Part shown: positions 53,365 through 62,603 of the stretch, in pieces
Numbering within the stretch: the first letter of the stretch is position 1
Layout of the letters: each line of letters begins with the position of its first letter
Origin: Oceanisphaera sp. IT1-181
GTDB lineage: Bacteria > Pseudomonadota > Gammaproteobacteria > Enterobacterales > Aeromonadaceae
Direction: 5' to 3'
DNA: 64,000 nt
Assembly (NCBI RefSeq): GCF_033807535.1
Contig: NZ_CP136856.1
Coordinates: 261,001-325,000 of the forward strand
The notes under the pieces: generated by a model
Seen by the model: only the letters and a program-made list of their open reading frames with translations
What the model was told of the DNA's origin: nothing
The model's database searches: none
Translations under genes and position numbers: made by a program

Positions 53365-54741
53365 CTAGAGGAAGAAGGGACTGGGTTGGAACAGGCGCTC
53401 CACTTCAGGGATAAACTTCTTATCGACTAAGAATAGGATCACATGATCGTTTTGCTCGATCACCGTTTGGTTGTGACCAATGATCACTTCATCACCCCGT
53501 ACTATGGCGCCGATAGTGGTGCCTGGTGGCAGTTTGAGATCGCCCACTTGGCGGCCCACCACCTTAGAGGTAGCACTGTCGCCGTGGGCGATGGCTTCAA
53601 TGGCTTCGGCTGCACCGCGGCGCAATGAATGCACGTTCACGATATCGGCGCGGCGCACATGGGTCAGTAACGCGGAGATGGTGGCTTGCTGGGGTGAAAT
53701 CGCCACATCTATGCTGCCGCCTTGTACTAAGTCGACGTAGGCACTGCGCTGAATTAGCACCATGGTTTTCTTGGCGCCGAGTTTCTTTGCCAGCATGGCC
53801 GACATAATATTGGCCTCGTCTTTATTGGTTACGGCAATAAAGACGTCGATCTGCTCGATATGCTCTTCAATCAATAATTCTTCGTCCGCCGCATCACCAC
53901 AAAAGACGATAGTGTTTTCCAGCAATTCCGACAGTTGCTCGGCTCTTTTTAAATTGTGCTCAATCAGTTTGACCGAGTATTTTTTTTCTAACCGCTTGGC
54001 CAATCCCGCACCTACGTGGCCGCCACCGACAATCATAATGCGCTTATAATCGCTTTCTACGCGCTGCAGCTCAGACATTACCGCACGAATATGACCACTC
54101 GCCGCCACGAAGAATACTTCGTCATCGGCTTCAATAATGGTGGTACCTTGCGGACGTATCGGTCTGTCTTGGCGAAAAATCGCCGCCACTCGGGTATCAA
54201 TGCCCGGCATATGATCCCGTAAGCTCGACAACGCATTACCCACTAATGGGCCGCCATAATAGGCTTTAATGGCTACCAAGCCGACCTTGCCTTGGGCAAA
54301 GTCCACCACCTGCAAGGCGCCTGGATACTGAATTAACCGATAAATATATTCGGTCACCAGCTGCTCAGGCGCTATCAAGTTATCAACCGGCAACGCCTCA
54401 TTAAGGAATAAACGCTCCCGCTCGGCTAAAAACTCCGGTGCGCGAATGCGCGCTATCTTATTGGGCGTATTAAATAACGAGTAGGCGACTTGGCAGGCAA
54501 TCATGTTGGTTTCATCGCTGCTGGTCACCGCCACCAGCAAATCCGCATCTTGAGCACCGGCATCGCGTAGCACGTTAGGGTAAGCGCCGTGGCCGTTAAT
54601 CACCCGCAAGTCGTACTTGTCCTGCAGTTCGCGCAGCCGCTCGGCGTTAGTATCGACGACTGTGATGTCGTTATTTTCACTGACCAAGATTTCGGCTAAG
54701 GTGCCGCCTACCTGGCCTGCGCCCAAGATGATGATCTTCAT
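53365..54741 (-). CDS. trkA: TrkA, NAD(H)-binding regulator of K+ uptake
   Basis: A 458-residue cytosolic protein with two tandem RCK units. The first begins KIIILGAGQVGGTLAEILVS, and the second RIMIVGGGHVGAGLAKRLE at about 233; both are Rossmann GxGxxG motifs. TrkA-C domains follow each unit. It binds NAD+/NADH and ATP and gates TrkH. It overlaps rsmB by 4 bp. Confidence 0.97.
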   Translation of the reverse strand: MKIIILGAGQVGGTLAEILVSENNDITVVDTNAERLRELQDKYDLRVINGHGAYPNVLRDAGAQDADLLVAVTSSDETNMIACQVAYSLFNTPNKIARIRAPEFLAERERLFLNEALPVDNLIAPEQLVTEYIYRLIQYPGALQVVDFAQGKVGLVAIKAYYGGPLVGNALSSLRDHMPGIDTRVAAIFRQDRPIRPQGTTIIEADDEVFFVAASGHIRAVMSELQRVESDYKRIMIVGGGHVGAGLAKRLEKKYSVKLIEHNLKRAEQLSELLENTIVFCGDAADEELLIEEHIEQIDVFIAVTNKDEANIMSAMLAKKLGAKKTMVLIQRSAYVDLVQGGSIDVAISPQQATISALLTHVRRADIVNVHSLRRGAAEAIEAIAHGDSATSKVVGRQVGDLKLPPGTTIGAIVRGDEVIIGHNQTVIEQNDHVILFLVDKKFIPEVERLFQPSPFFL

Positions 54742-56042
54742 GCTAATTTACTTGTTTTTTTAGTGAGCTTGGCATAATAAAAACCGTCGCCTTGCTCGGC
54801 TGCTGGCAAAATCTGCCAGCCTGGAGTGGCGGGCGTATCATCTGCATGCAGTGCTATATGCTGCGCATCTGGCGTACGGCTTAAGAAAGCGATGATCTGT
54901 TCGCTGTTCTCATCGGGTAAAATCGAGCAAGTGGCATATAGCAGCGTGCCGCCGGGGGCTAACTTTAACCACAGTGCATCCAAAATCTGCGCCTGCAGCT
55001 TGGCTAATTTGGCGATATCTTCGGCGCGGCGCAGCCATTTAATGTCCGGATGTCGACGAATAACGCCGGTTGCGGAGCAAGGTGCATCCAGCAAGATGCG
55101 GTCAAAATTCTCACCCTGCCACCAAGTATCAGGCGCTGCCGCATCCGCTTCTATGACCGTGGCCTGCAAACCCATGCGATCTAAGTTTTGATGCACCCGT
55201 TTTAAGCGCTCGCCGTCCAGATCCACCGCTACTAATTCTTTTACGCCAGGTTGGCGCTCTAAAATATGTGCCGTTTTACCACCGGGTGCCGCGCAGGCAT
55301 CCAATACCAGCTCACCCGTTTGGGCATCTAGTAACTGAGCCGCCAATTGGGCCGAGGCGTCTTGCACCGAGCTTGCCCCTTGCTCAAAGCCAGGCAATAA
55401 CGTCACATCTAATGGTCGGCCTAAACAAAGCGCGCTGTCTGCGATTGCGTCTGGCGTGGCGCTAATTTCTGCGGCGGCTAACATGGCCAAGTAGTCTTCG
55501 CGACTGTGTTGGCTTTGATTTACGCGGATCCACATCGGCGGATGCTGGTTATTGGCGGTGAGAATATCTTGCCACTGCTTGGGATAGGCCTGCTGAATAC
55601 GCTTTACCAGCCAATTAGGGTGCGCCAAGCGTAGCTGAGGCAGCAAGTCGACTTTGGTGGTGAGCTCTGCTTCTTGGCGTTGTACGTTGCGTAAAATACC
55701 GTTCACCATGCCTTTAAACGGCTCTGCTTTCAGTATTTTGCAGGCGTTGACGGTTTCGGCCAGCGCCGCATGGGGCGGAATGCGGGTATACAGTAGCTGA
55801 TAGATGCCGACCAAAATTAAGGAATGCACCACACGGTATTTACCCTTCAGTGGTTTTTCCAATAAGGGCTTGGTGATGGCATCAAGTCTGCTATACCAAC
55901 GCAAGGTACCAAAGCACAACTCTTGCAACAGGGCGCGGTCTTTGGCGGCGACGTCTTGCTGATAGCGGGGCAGTAAGCCGGATAAGGACTGACCTTGGTT
56001 AAGCACCTGATGAATGATATTGGCTGCGGCGGCACGGGTTTT
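54738..56042 (-). CDS. rsmB: 16S rRNA m5C967 methyltransferase RsmB
   Basis: A 434-residue protein with an N-terminal NusB-like RNA-binding domain (DRALLQELCFGTLRWYSRL, HAALAETVNACKIL). The SAM-dependent m5C methyltransferase follows: DACAAPGGKTAHIL, LLDAPCSATGVIRRHPDIKW and YATCSILPDENSEQ (two catalytic Cys). I take ATG 56042, matching the E. coli start; ATG 56087 would add 15 residues. It is the third gene of the def-fmt-rsmB-trkA-trkH operon. Confidence 0.96.
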   Translation of the reverse strand, partial: KTRAAAANIIHQVLNQGQSLSGLLPRYQQDVAAKDRALLQELCFGTLRWYSRLDAITKPLLEKPLKGKYRVVHSLILVGIYQLLYTRIPPHAALAETVNACKILKAEPFKGMVNGILRNVQRQEAELTTKVDLLPQLRLAHPNWLVKRIQQAYPKQWQDILTANNQHPPMWIRVNQSQHSREDYLAMLAAAEISATPDAIADSALCLGRPLDVTLLPGFEQGASSVQDASAQLAAQLLDAQTGELVLDACAAPGGKTAHILERQPGVKELVAVDLDGERLKRVHQNLDRMGLQATVIEADAAAPDTWWQGENFDRILLDAPCSATGVIRRHPDIKWLRRAEDIAKLAKLQAQILDALWLKLAPGGTLLYATCSILPDENSEQIIAFLSRTPDAQHIALHADDTPATPGWQILPAAEQGDGFYYAKLTKKTSKLA

Positions 56043-56123
56043 CATAGAGTTACCACTAATGTTTAAGGGTGTTGAGGCGAGAGCCATATTTAGCTGATAA
56101 ATGTGCCTAGCTAAGAGCTATAT

Positions 56124-57101
56124 CTAGCTAAGAACGGCGCCTACTTGAAACCAGTCTTTACGCGCATTGAGCAAATCCTGACAGCTCATGGCTTTTTTGC
56201 CGGGCGGTTGTAGGCTCAGCAAACGCAGTACGCCATCACCGGTGGCCACATCGATTCCCGCCTTACTGGCGCTAATGATAGTACCGGGTGCAGCACTTAT
56301 TTGTGTGGACTCAGGGCTGTGCGATGTAAGATCAGCATCGGTCAGCACTTGGCTTTGCCAGACTTTAATATTGTGCTCGCCCACTAAAAAGTAACTAAAC
56401 GGCCACGGGTTAAAAGCTCGTACGCAACGCTCAATGTGCGCCGCGGATTGTTGCCAATCGATGTGCGCTTCTTCTTTAGAGAGTTTCTCGGCGTAATTCG
56501 CCAACGCATCGTCTTGCACCACAGGCTTAGCTTTGCCATTGGCAATCACGGTCAGACTTTCCAATAATGCGCTTGGGCCAATCTCGGCTAGCTTTTCATA
56601 GAGGCTGGCTGAAGTGTCAGAGGCTTCAATTGGCAAACTGGCGATGTGCAGCATGTCGCCGGTGTCCAAGCCCTTATCCATCTGCATGATGGTGACACCG
56701 GTCTCCGCGTCGCCGGCCCAAATGGCGCGCTGAATGGGTGCAGCACCCCGCCAGCGTGGTAACAAAGAACCATGCACGTTAATGCAGCCCAAACGCGGCG
56801 CATCCAATACCATTTGGGGCAAGATCAAACCGTAGGCCACTACCACCATAATGTCCGCATTCAGTGCGGCTAATGTTTGTTGGGCAGTTTCATCACGCAA
56901 GCTTGGCGGCTGTAATACCTGAATACCGGCCAGCTCGGCGGCCACTTTAACCGCACTCGGGGTTAATTTTTTACCGCGGCCAGCGGGGCGATCCGGTTGG
57001 GTGTAAACCGCCACCACTTTATGTTCAGAACCCAGCAAAGCCTGTAAATGGCGGGCAGCAAAATCCGGCGTACCGGCAAAGATAATATTGAGTGAGCTCA
57101 A
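56124..57101 (-). CDS. fmt: Methionyl-tRNA formyltransferase
   Basis: A 325-residue enzyme that formylates initiator Met-tRNA with 10-formyl-THF. The N-terminal catalytic domain has INVHGSLLPRWRGAAPIQRAI (Asn and His catalytic) and MQMDKGLDTGDML. The C-terminal OB domain follows (RAFNPWPFSYFLVG). It sits 9 bp after def and is co-transcribed with it, so the formylation and deformylation enzymes are paired. Confidence 0.97.
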   Translation of the reverse strand: MSSLNIIFAGTPDFAARHLQALLGSEHKVVAVYTQPDRPAGRGKKLTPSAVKVAAELAGIQVLQPPSLRDETAQQTLAALNADIMVVVAYGLILPQMVLDAPRLGCINVHGSLLPRWRGAAPIQRAIWAGDAETGVTIMQMDKGLDTGDMLHIASLPIEASDTSASLYEKLAEIGPSALLESLTVIANGKAKPVVQDDALANYAEKLSKEEAHIDWQQSAAHIERCVRAFNPWPFSYFLVGEHNIKVWQSQVLTDADLTSHSPESTQISAAPGTIISASKAGIDVATGDGVLRLLSLQPPGKKAMSCQDLLNARKDWFQVGAVLS

Positions 57102-57110
57102 AAGGCGTCC

Positions 57111-57632
57111 TTATGATTGCAGTTCTTGGGCTTCTTGCTTGGTCAGCTTTTCCATTTTTTGGCGAATGCGCTGGCGCTTTAACGGCGACAAATAATCCAC
57201 AAACAACTTACCAATTAAGTGATCCATTTCATGCTGAATACAGATAGCGAGTAGCTCATCTGCTTCCAATTCAAAGGTCTCGCCTTGTAAATTTTGGGCG
57301 CGCACCTTAACAAATTCGGCTCTTTCTACCAGCGCACGTGCGCCGGGTACCGACAAGCAACCCTCTTCAATACCGGTGCTGCCGCTTTGCTCCAAGATCT
57401 CCGGATTGATCAGCACCAGCTGTTCCGCTCTGTCTTCGGAAACGTCGATCACGATCAAGCGCTGATGAATATCCACCTGAGTCGCAGCTAGGCCTATGCC
57501 TTCTTCTGCGTACATGGTTTCAAACATATCATCTACAATTTGGCCTAAGGCAGGCGTGAATTCGGTAATGGGTTGGGCCACGGTACGCAGGCGCTCATCG
57601 GGGAAACGTAATACAGGTAATAATTTTGCCAT
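57111..57632 (-). CDS. def: Peptide deformylase
   Basis: A 173-residue Fe2+/Zn2+ enzyme that removes the N-formyl group from nascent proteins. All three motifs are present: GIGLAATQV, EGCLSVPG (Cys ligand) and QHEMDHLIG (HExxH). It is first gene of the def-fmt-rsmB-trkA-trkH unit and divergent from dprA. The LysM-protein gene found next to dprA in some relatives is absent. Confidence 0.97.
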   Translation of the reverse strand: MAKLLPVLRFPDERLRTVAQPITEFTPALGQIVDDMFETMYAEEGIGLAATQVDIHQRLIVIDVSEDRAEQLVLINPEILEQSGSTGIEEGCLSVPGARALVERAEFVKVRAQNLQGETFELEADELLAICIQHEMDHLIGKLFVDYLSPLKRQRIRQKMEKLTKQEAQELQS

Positions 57633-57825
57633 AACAAATAAACTCTTTTATCTATCGATATTGGTACTATTTTAGCCATGTCGGCGCACAAAAAACAGCA
57701 AGAGTTAACAACAGCTCCAGCTAACTCAAAAATCCGGGTCAAAACGGTGCTGATTGCAGCCTATTTAGGCATTAACTCAGATCTTTGCTTGATAAGCATG
57801 GCCATACTTATGGATGAGGTGGCAA

Positions 57826-58923
57826 ATGACGGCATCAAGGTTAACACAACACCCCCTATTGCCTTGGTTGGCTCTGCAGCACACTCACGGCATAGGTCCG
57901 GTGCGCGCCCTTAAGCTCTACCAAACCTTAGGCGAGCATTGGTATCTGCCAGAAAATCTTCAGCAAACCAAATTAAGCGCCGAGCAATTAAGCCAGTTAC
58001 AAACTGCGCACTTTGAGCTACTTGAACCCATATTGACGTGGCAGCAAGCGGCCTCCAACCGCCATATTATCACTTGGGATAATCCCGATTATCCGGCGCA
58101 ACTAAAAGCCATACCGGCGGCACCCTTAATATTATTTGTGGAAGGCGAGCTTAATGCTTTAACTCGACCGCAGATTGCAGTCGTTGGCAGTCGTCATCCC
58201 TCTTATGTGGGCAAAGAAAACACCAAAACTTTGATCCCGGCCTTGGTTGAAGCCGGCGCCATTATCACCTCTGGTCTAGCACTCGGCATCGATGGGCTTA
58301 GCCATCAAGCAGCCTTAGACGCGGGCGGCATTAGCTTAGGCGTGTTGGGCTCGGGCTTAGCTAAGGTGTATCCCAAGCGCCACCTAAGCTTGGCCACCGA
58401 ATTAATAGCGTCGGGAGGTGCCTTAATCTCTGAATGTTATCCTTGGATAGGGCCGCTGGCGCATCACTTTCCACGGCGTAATCGCATTATCAGCGGCTTA
58501 AGTTTAGGGGTGTTAGTCATGGAAGCGGCCGAGCGTAGTGGCTCGCTGATTACGGCGCGTTACGCGCTGGAGCAAGGGCGGGAGGTGTTTGCCATTCCGG
58601 GGGCTTGGCAAAATCCGTTGGCGTGGGGCTGCAATCAGCTGATCCAGCAAGGAGCTAAATTAGTATTAAGTGCCAATGACATATTAGAAGAGCTAAATGT
58701 ATTTTCAGTGGCAGAGGTCAAAGTTCTTGCTGCAAATTCGGGCGAATTATTGCCTTATCCGGAGTTGTTGGATAACGTAGGACTAGAGGCAACGGCGTTA
58801 GATGTGATTGTAACCCGTTGTCAGCAGCCGGTGCAGGAAGTGCTTATTCGGTTGGTCGAACTGGAGTTGGCTGGCTGGGTGGCATCTGTACCTGGGGGTT
58901 ATGTCAGAGCGAGAAGGGGATGA
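57826..58923 (+). CDS. dprA: DNA-processing protein DprA
   Basis: A 365-residue protein that loads RecA onto incoming single-stranded DNA in transformation. The Rossmann-like core is seen in IAVVGSRHPSYVGKENTK, TSGLALGIDGLSHQAALDAG, GVLGSGLAKVYPKRHLSLA and HFPRRNRIISGLSLGVLVME. A C-terminal winged helix (residues about 300-365) follows. ATG 57826 has a GAGGTGG SD at ideal distance; ATG 57814 lies before it. It is first of the dprA-smg operon. Confidence 0.94.
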   Translation: MTASRLTQHPLLPWLALQHTHGIGPVRALKLYQTLGEHWYLPENLQQTKLSAEQLSQLQTAHFELLEPILTWQQAASNRHIITWDNPDYPAQLKAIPAAPLILFVEGELNALTRPQIAVVGSRHPSYVGKENTKTLIPALVEAGAIITSGLALGIDGLSHQAALDAGGISLGVLGSGLAKVYPKRHLSLATELIASGGALISECYPWIGPLAHHFPRRNRIISGLSLGVLVMEAAERSGSLITARYALEQGREVFAIPGAWQNPLAWGCNQLIQQGAKLVLSANDILEELNVFSVAEVKVLAANSGELLPYPELLDNVGLEATALDVIVTRCQQPVQEVLIRLVELELAGWVASVPGGYVRARRG

Positions 58924-58925
58924 TC

Positions 58926-59399
58926 ATGTTCGAGGTACTCATGTACTTATTCGAAAGCTACATCCACACCGATGTAGAGACCATGGTAGAACAGGATGAA
59001 CTCGCCGATGAATTAAGCCAAGCAGGCTTTCAAAAGCAAGAGATCCTCAAGGCGCTAGCTTGGCTAGAACGTTTGGCTGAGTTACAAGAAGCAGAAGAAA
59101 CACCTGCTTGGGCTATGTCTGAACCCGGCTCATTTCGCATTTACACGCAAGAAGAGATGTTTAAAATCGACGCAGAAGGCCGAGGCTTTTTGTTGTTCTT
59201 AGAACAGATCCAGGTCTTGAACGCCGCCACCCGCGAGATAGTGATTGAGCGACTGATGGAGCTGGATCCGCCCGAGATCGAGTTAGATGATCTGAAATGG
59301 GTGGCCATGATGGTGCTGTTTAATGTACCGGGTGGCGAGTCCGCTTATCACCAACTGGAAGAGCTTATTTTTGAGCAACCAGAAGGGGCGGTTCACTGA
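58926..59399 (+). CDS. smg: Smg family protein (DUF494)
   Basis: A 157-residue acidic, helical protein. MFEVLMYLFESYIHTD, GFQKQEILKALAWLERLAEL, GRGFLLFLEQIQVLNAATRE and ELDDLKWVAMMVLFNVPGGE match Smg along its length. The function is unknown; linkage to dprA is conserved. It starts 2 bp after the dprA stop, with AAGGGG as SD. Confidence 0.95.
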   Translation: MFEVLMYLFESYIHTDVETMVEQDELADELSQAGFQKQEILKALAWLERLAELQEAEETPAWAMSEPGSFRIYTQEEMFKIDAEGRGFLLFLEQIQVLNAATREIVIERLMELDPPEIELDDLKWVAMMVLFNVPGGESAYHQLEELIFEQPEGAVH

Positions 59400-59446
59400 A
59401 CGGCGCCGCGCTGATAGAATTGCAGTAATGCATTCGGAGGCGCGGT

Positions 59447-60016
59447 ATGTCGAAAATCGATTCCAGTCTATTTAGTACTAAAGAAATGGCTCCTGAGTGG
59501 GAGCAGTCCCCTTGCCCCCAATGTGGTGCGGCGCTTGAGTTACGTCATGGCAAACATGGCGCTTTTCTTGGCTGCGTTTCTTATCCTATCTGTGATTATC
59601 TGCGGCCACTTAAAGTGGTTGAACCGGATCAAGACATCGAAAAAGTGCTTGAGGGCAGCGAATGCCCCCAATGTCAGCATCCGCTCGCCCTTAAAAAAGG
59701 CCGCTTTGGTCTCTTCATTGGCTGCACTCATTACCCTGAGTGCCATCATATTGCCGATATCAACGACCAAGGTGACGCCGAGCCCAGCTGCCCCATGTGC
59801 AATAAAGGGCTATTGGTGGCCAGAACCTCCCGTTATGGCAAACGCTTTTATGCCTGCAATCACTATCCCCAATGTCGCTTTATCAGTAATGACAAGCCGG
59901 TGGCACAGGCGTGCCCCGACTGTGGCTTTACCATCTTGGTGGAGCGCAAAGGCCAACTGCATTGCCCGAAAAAAGGCTGTGGTTATCATCAAGCACAGCT
60001 TGTTGAAACGCTCTGA
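59447..60016 (+). CDS. yrdD: Topoisomerase-type zinc-finger protein YrdD
   Basis: A 189-residue protein of four zinc-ribbon repeats: CPQCG...CVSYPIC, CPQCQ...CTHYPEC, CPMCNK...CNHYPQC and CPDCG...CPKKGC. These resemble the C-terminal zinc fingers of DNA topoisomerase I, without the catalytic part. It probably binds nucleic acid; the role is unknown. It lies between smg and tsaC, the usual place. Confidence 0.95.
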   Translation: MSKIDSSLFSTKEMAPEWEQSPCPQCGAALELRHGKHGAFLGCVSYPICDYLRPLKVVEPDQDIEKVLEGSECPQCQHPLALKKGRFGLFIGCTHYPECHHIADINDQGDAEPSCPMCNKGLLVARTSRYGKRFYACNHYPQCRFISNDKPVAQACPDCGFTILVERKGQLHCPKKGCGYHQAQLVETL

Positions 60017-60062
60017 TATCGCACTTTTTAATGACACACAGGGCTAAGGAATTAATACACTG

Positions 60063-60626
60063 ATGAACGCGAATAACCTGCATTTAGCCTTAGAGCAATT
60101 GCGTCAAGGCGGCGTGATTGGCTATGCCACTGAAGCCGTCTTTGGTTTGGGCTGCGACCCTGATAATGGGGCCGCCGTGCAGCGCTTGCTGGAAATAAAA
60201 CAGCGGCCGCTTGAAAAGGGCCTAGTACTGGTGGCGGCTGATATGAGTCAGTTACTGCCTTATTTAGACTTGAGTAAATTGCCTGAGGGACGCTTGAGCG
60301 AGATCCTCAATACTTGGCCTGGGCCCAATACTTGGGTCATCCCTGCTAAGACAGAAGTCCCCACTTGGCTTAAAGGACGCTTCGACTCACTGGCGGTGCG
60401 GGTAAGTGCGCATCCCCAAGTGCACGATCTCTGTTTAGCCTTTGGCAAGCCACTGGTGTCCAGCAGTGCCAATATTGCCGGCCAGCCGCCGGCGCGCACC
60501 GCCGAGCAACTTACACTGCAGTTAGGCGATAAGCTGGATTATATTTTACCTGGCACCACCGAAGGGCGGGCTAACCCTTCTTTGATCCGCGATGGCAGTA
60601 CCGGCGCCATATTACGACCGGCTTAA
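60063..60626 (+). CDS. tsaC: Threonylcarbamoyl-AMP synthase TsaC
   Basis: A 187-residue YrdC/Sua5-family enzyme that makes L-threonylcarbamoyladenylate for t6A37 in ANN-decoding tRNAs. The pocket is seen in GGVIGYATEAVFGLGCDPDN, KQRPLEKGLVLVAADMSQ, WPGPNTWVIPA, LAVRVSAHP and KPLVSSSANIAGQPPA. The length matches E. coli TsaC. Confidence 0.96.
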   Translation: MNANNLHLALEQLRQGGVIGYATEAVFGLGCDPDNGAAVQRLLEIKQRPLEKGLVLVAADMSQLLPYLDLSKLPEGRLSEILNTWPGPNTWVIPAKTEVPTWLKGRFDSLAVRVSAHPQVHDLCLAFGKPLVSSSANIAGQPPARTAEQLTLQLGDKLDYILPGTTEGRANPSLIRDGSTGAILRPA

Positions 60627-60682
60627 GCTACGACCGGCTTAAGTTGCGTCCCGCCTGAATTTGAACTCTGAGAGAGAAATCA

Positions 60683-61591
60683 ATGAGCACTCAACCTGAT
60701 ATCCAGGCCGTGAAAGCCTTTTTATTACAGTTACAAGATAATATTTGTGCCGGTTTAGCGGCGGCCGATGGTACTGGCCAATTTATTGAAGACAGTTGGG
60801 AGCGCGCCGAAGGCGGTGGTGGCAGAAGTCGCGTGATGCGCCATGGCAGCGTCATTGAACAAGGCGGCGTTAACTTCTCTCATGTACATGGCGATGCCAT
60901 GCCGGCTTCGGCCACGGCCCATCGCCCTGAGTTGGCAGGTCGCTCGTTTGAAGCCATGGGCGTATCACTGGTGATCCACCCGCACAATCCGCATTTACCG
61001 ACCAGTCATGCCAACGTGCGCTTCTTCATTGCCGAAAAAGAAGGCGCGGATCCGGTGTGGTGGTTTGGCGGCGGTTTTGACTTAACGCCTTTTTATCCAG
61101 TAGAAGAAGACTGCCAACATTGGCATCAAGTGTCTCATGACTTGTGCGCGCCCTTTGGTGAGCAGGTGTATCCAGAATATAAAAAATGGTGTGATGATTA
61201 CTTCTATCTGAAACACAGAGATGAAACGCGCGGTGTGGGTGGCTTGTTTTTCGATGACTTAAATCAGTGGCCGTTTGAGCGCTGCTTTGAATTTATGCAA
61301 GCAGTCGGTAACGGCTATTTAGATGGCTACCTGCCGATTATCGAAAAGCGCAAAGACACGCCTTATACCGAGCAAGAGCGTCAGTTTCAGCTCTATCGTC
61401 GGGGCCGTTATGTGGAATTTAACTTGGTTTATGACAGAGGCACGCTGTTTGGTTTGCAAACGGGCGGTCGCACCGAGTCTATTTTAATGTCGATGCCACC
61501 GCTGGCGCGCTGGGAATATGACTGGCAACCCGAACCAGGCACCAAAGAAGCCAAATTAAATGACTTCTTGGTGCCCAGAGTCTGGGTTTAG
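60683..61591 (+). CDS. hemF: Oxygen-dependent coproporphyrinogen III oxidase
   Basis: A 302-residue enzyme that converts coproporphyrinogen III to protoporphyrinogen IX with O2 in haem synthesis. Marks are WERAEGGGGRSRVM, GVNFSHVHGDAMPASATAHR, PHNPHLPTSHANVRFF, WWFGGGFDLTPFYP and YVEFNLVYDRGTLFGLQTGG. Its stop overlaps the convergent hdfR gene by 4 bp. SD GAGAGAG lies before the ATG. Confidence 0.97.
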   Translation: MSTQPDIQAVKAFLLQLQDNICAGLAAADGTGQFIEDSWERAEGGGGRSRVMRHGSVIEQGGVNFSHVHGDAMPASATAHRPELAGRSFEAMGVSLVIHPHNPHLPTSHANVRFFIAEKEGADPVWWFGGGFDLTPFYPVEEDCQHWHQVSHDLCAPFGEQVYPEYKKWCDDYFYLKHRDETRGVGGLFFDDLNQWPFERCFEFMQAVGNGYLDGYLPIIEKRKDTPYTEQERQFQLYRRGRYVEFNLVYDRGTLFGLQTGGRTESILMSMPPLARWEYDWQPEPGTKEAKLNDFLVPRVWV

Positions 61592-62442
61592 TCTTCCCCG
61601 CCTTGGGGAGCAAACAAGGAGACCACTTGATCGATTAAGCCTTGGCGCTCCCCACCGGGTAAATAAGCCGCATAGACTTCGCGACTAATGGACGGCGTAT
61701 CGGCCACTACAAACAGCTGCTCTTGCTGTTGGTAGGTATTAATCATGGAGCTGGGCAAGAAAGTGCTGCCCCCATGATGCAGTAAATACTCAAGCGCGAT
61801 GCGCACCGAGCCCGTATGCAAGATGGGCGGCGTGCTGGCATTAAATAATTTGGCGTGCTGGGTGTTAAACGCCGTGCCCCAGTCGATGCGGATATAATCT
61901 TCCGCCATCGCCTTCGCCGTATCTAAATGTTGATGCGACGACACCAGTTGCAGCTCCATGGTGTGAATGGCCACATGGTGCACGCCTTCGATACGCGCAG
62001 GATCCGTTAAAAAGGCCAAATCTAAGGTACGACTTAATAGCGCGCGGGTCATCTGCTCAGGCGTGCGAATATCGGCGCGTAATGACAACGCCGGCAGCTC
62101 GCAATACAAGCGATGCAACCCCTCTTGCAGGTAAGCGTCCCACAAGTTGGCGGTGCCGGCCACCGCCAGTTGCTGAGTTTGCCGTTCGCTCAATGCCACT
62201 TCATGTTGCGCCCGAGCCCAAGCTAGTAGCATGGACTCGGCATGAGGAATAAGTGCATCACCAGAAGAGGTGAGCTGGATATTATTGCGCAGACGCGTAA
62301 AGAGCGTTACGCCCAGCTGACTTTCTAACTGGCGAATGCGAAAGCTGACCGCCGATGGCGTCAGGTACAGATGCTCCGCAGCTTTGCCAAAATGGCGAGT
62401 GCGCGAAACTTCTAGAAAGGTTTTTAACAGTTCAGTATCCAA
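61588..62442 (-). CDS. hdfR: LysR-family regulator HdfR
   Basis: A 284-residue LysR regulator. The N-terminal winged helix DTELLKTFLEVSRTRHFGKA and SAVSFRIRQLESQLGVTLFTR are very close to HdfR, which represses flhDC in E. coli. There is no ATG near the start. TTG 62442 (giving M-D-T-E-L-L) matches the E. coli protein start; TTG 62454 would add four residues. It is convergent with hemF and divergent from aroE. Confidence 0.9.
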   Translation of the reverse strand: MDTELLKTFLEVSRTRHFGKAAEHLYLTPSAVSFRIRQLESQLGVTLFTRLRNNIQLTSSGDALIPHAESMLLAWARAQHEVALSERQTQQLAVAGTANLWDAYLQEGLHRLYCELPALSLRADIRTPEQMTRALLSRTLDLAFLTDPARIEGVHHVAIHTMELQLVSSHQHLDTAKAMAEDYIRIDWGTAFNTQHAKLFNASTPPILHTGSVRIALEYLLHHGGSTFLPSSMINTYQQQEQLFVVADTPSISREVYAAYLPGGERQGLIDQVVSLFAPQGGED

Positions 62443-62603
62443 TGCGAGCCACAATATTTTTGTTCGTTAGCGCAAAATCTATTCGTTTTGGTAATTTTTG
62501 CAACCAAAAAATGTATGTACTGGCAATATCAGTGCATTTACCGTCTACTTAAGACTCAATAGTGTTTAATTCAGCCGTTACACCGTCAGCGAGAGCAAAC
62601 ATC

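Noticed and set aside
53443..54222. Several + strand open frames opposite trkA
   Set aside because: They are antisense shadows of a well-recognised gene with intact motifs on the - strand.
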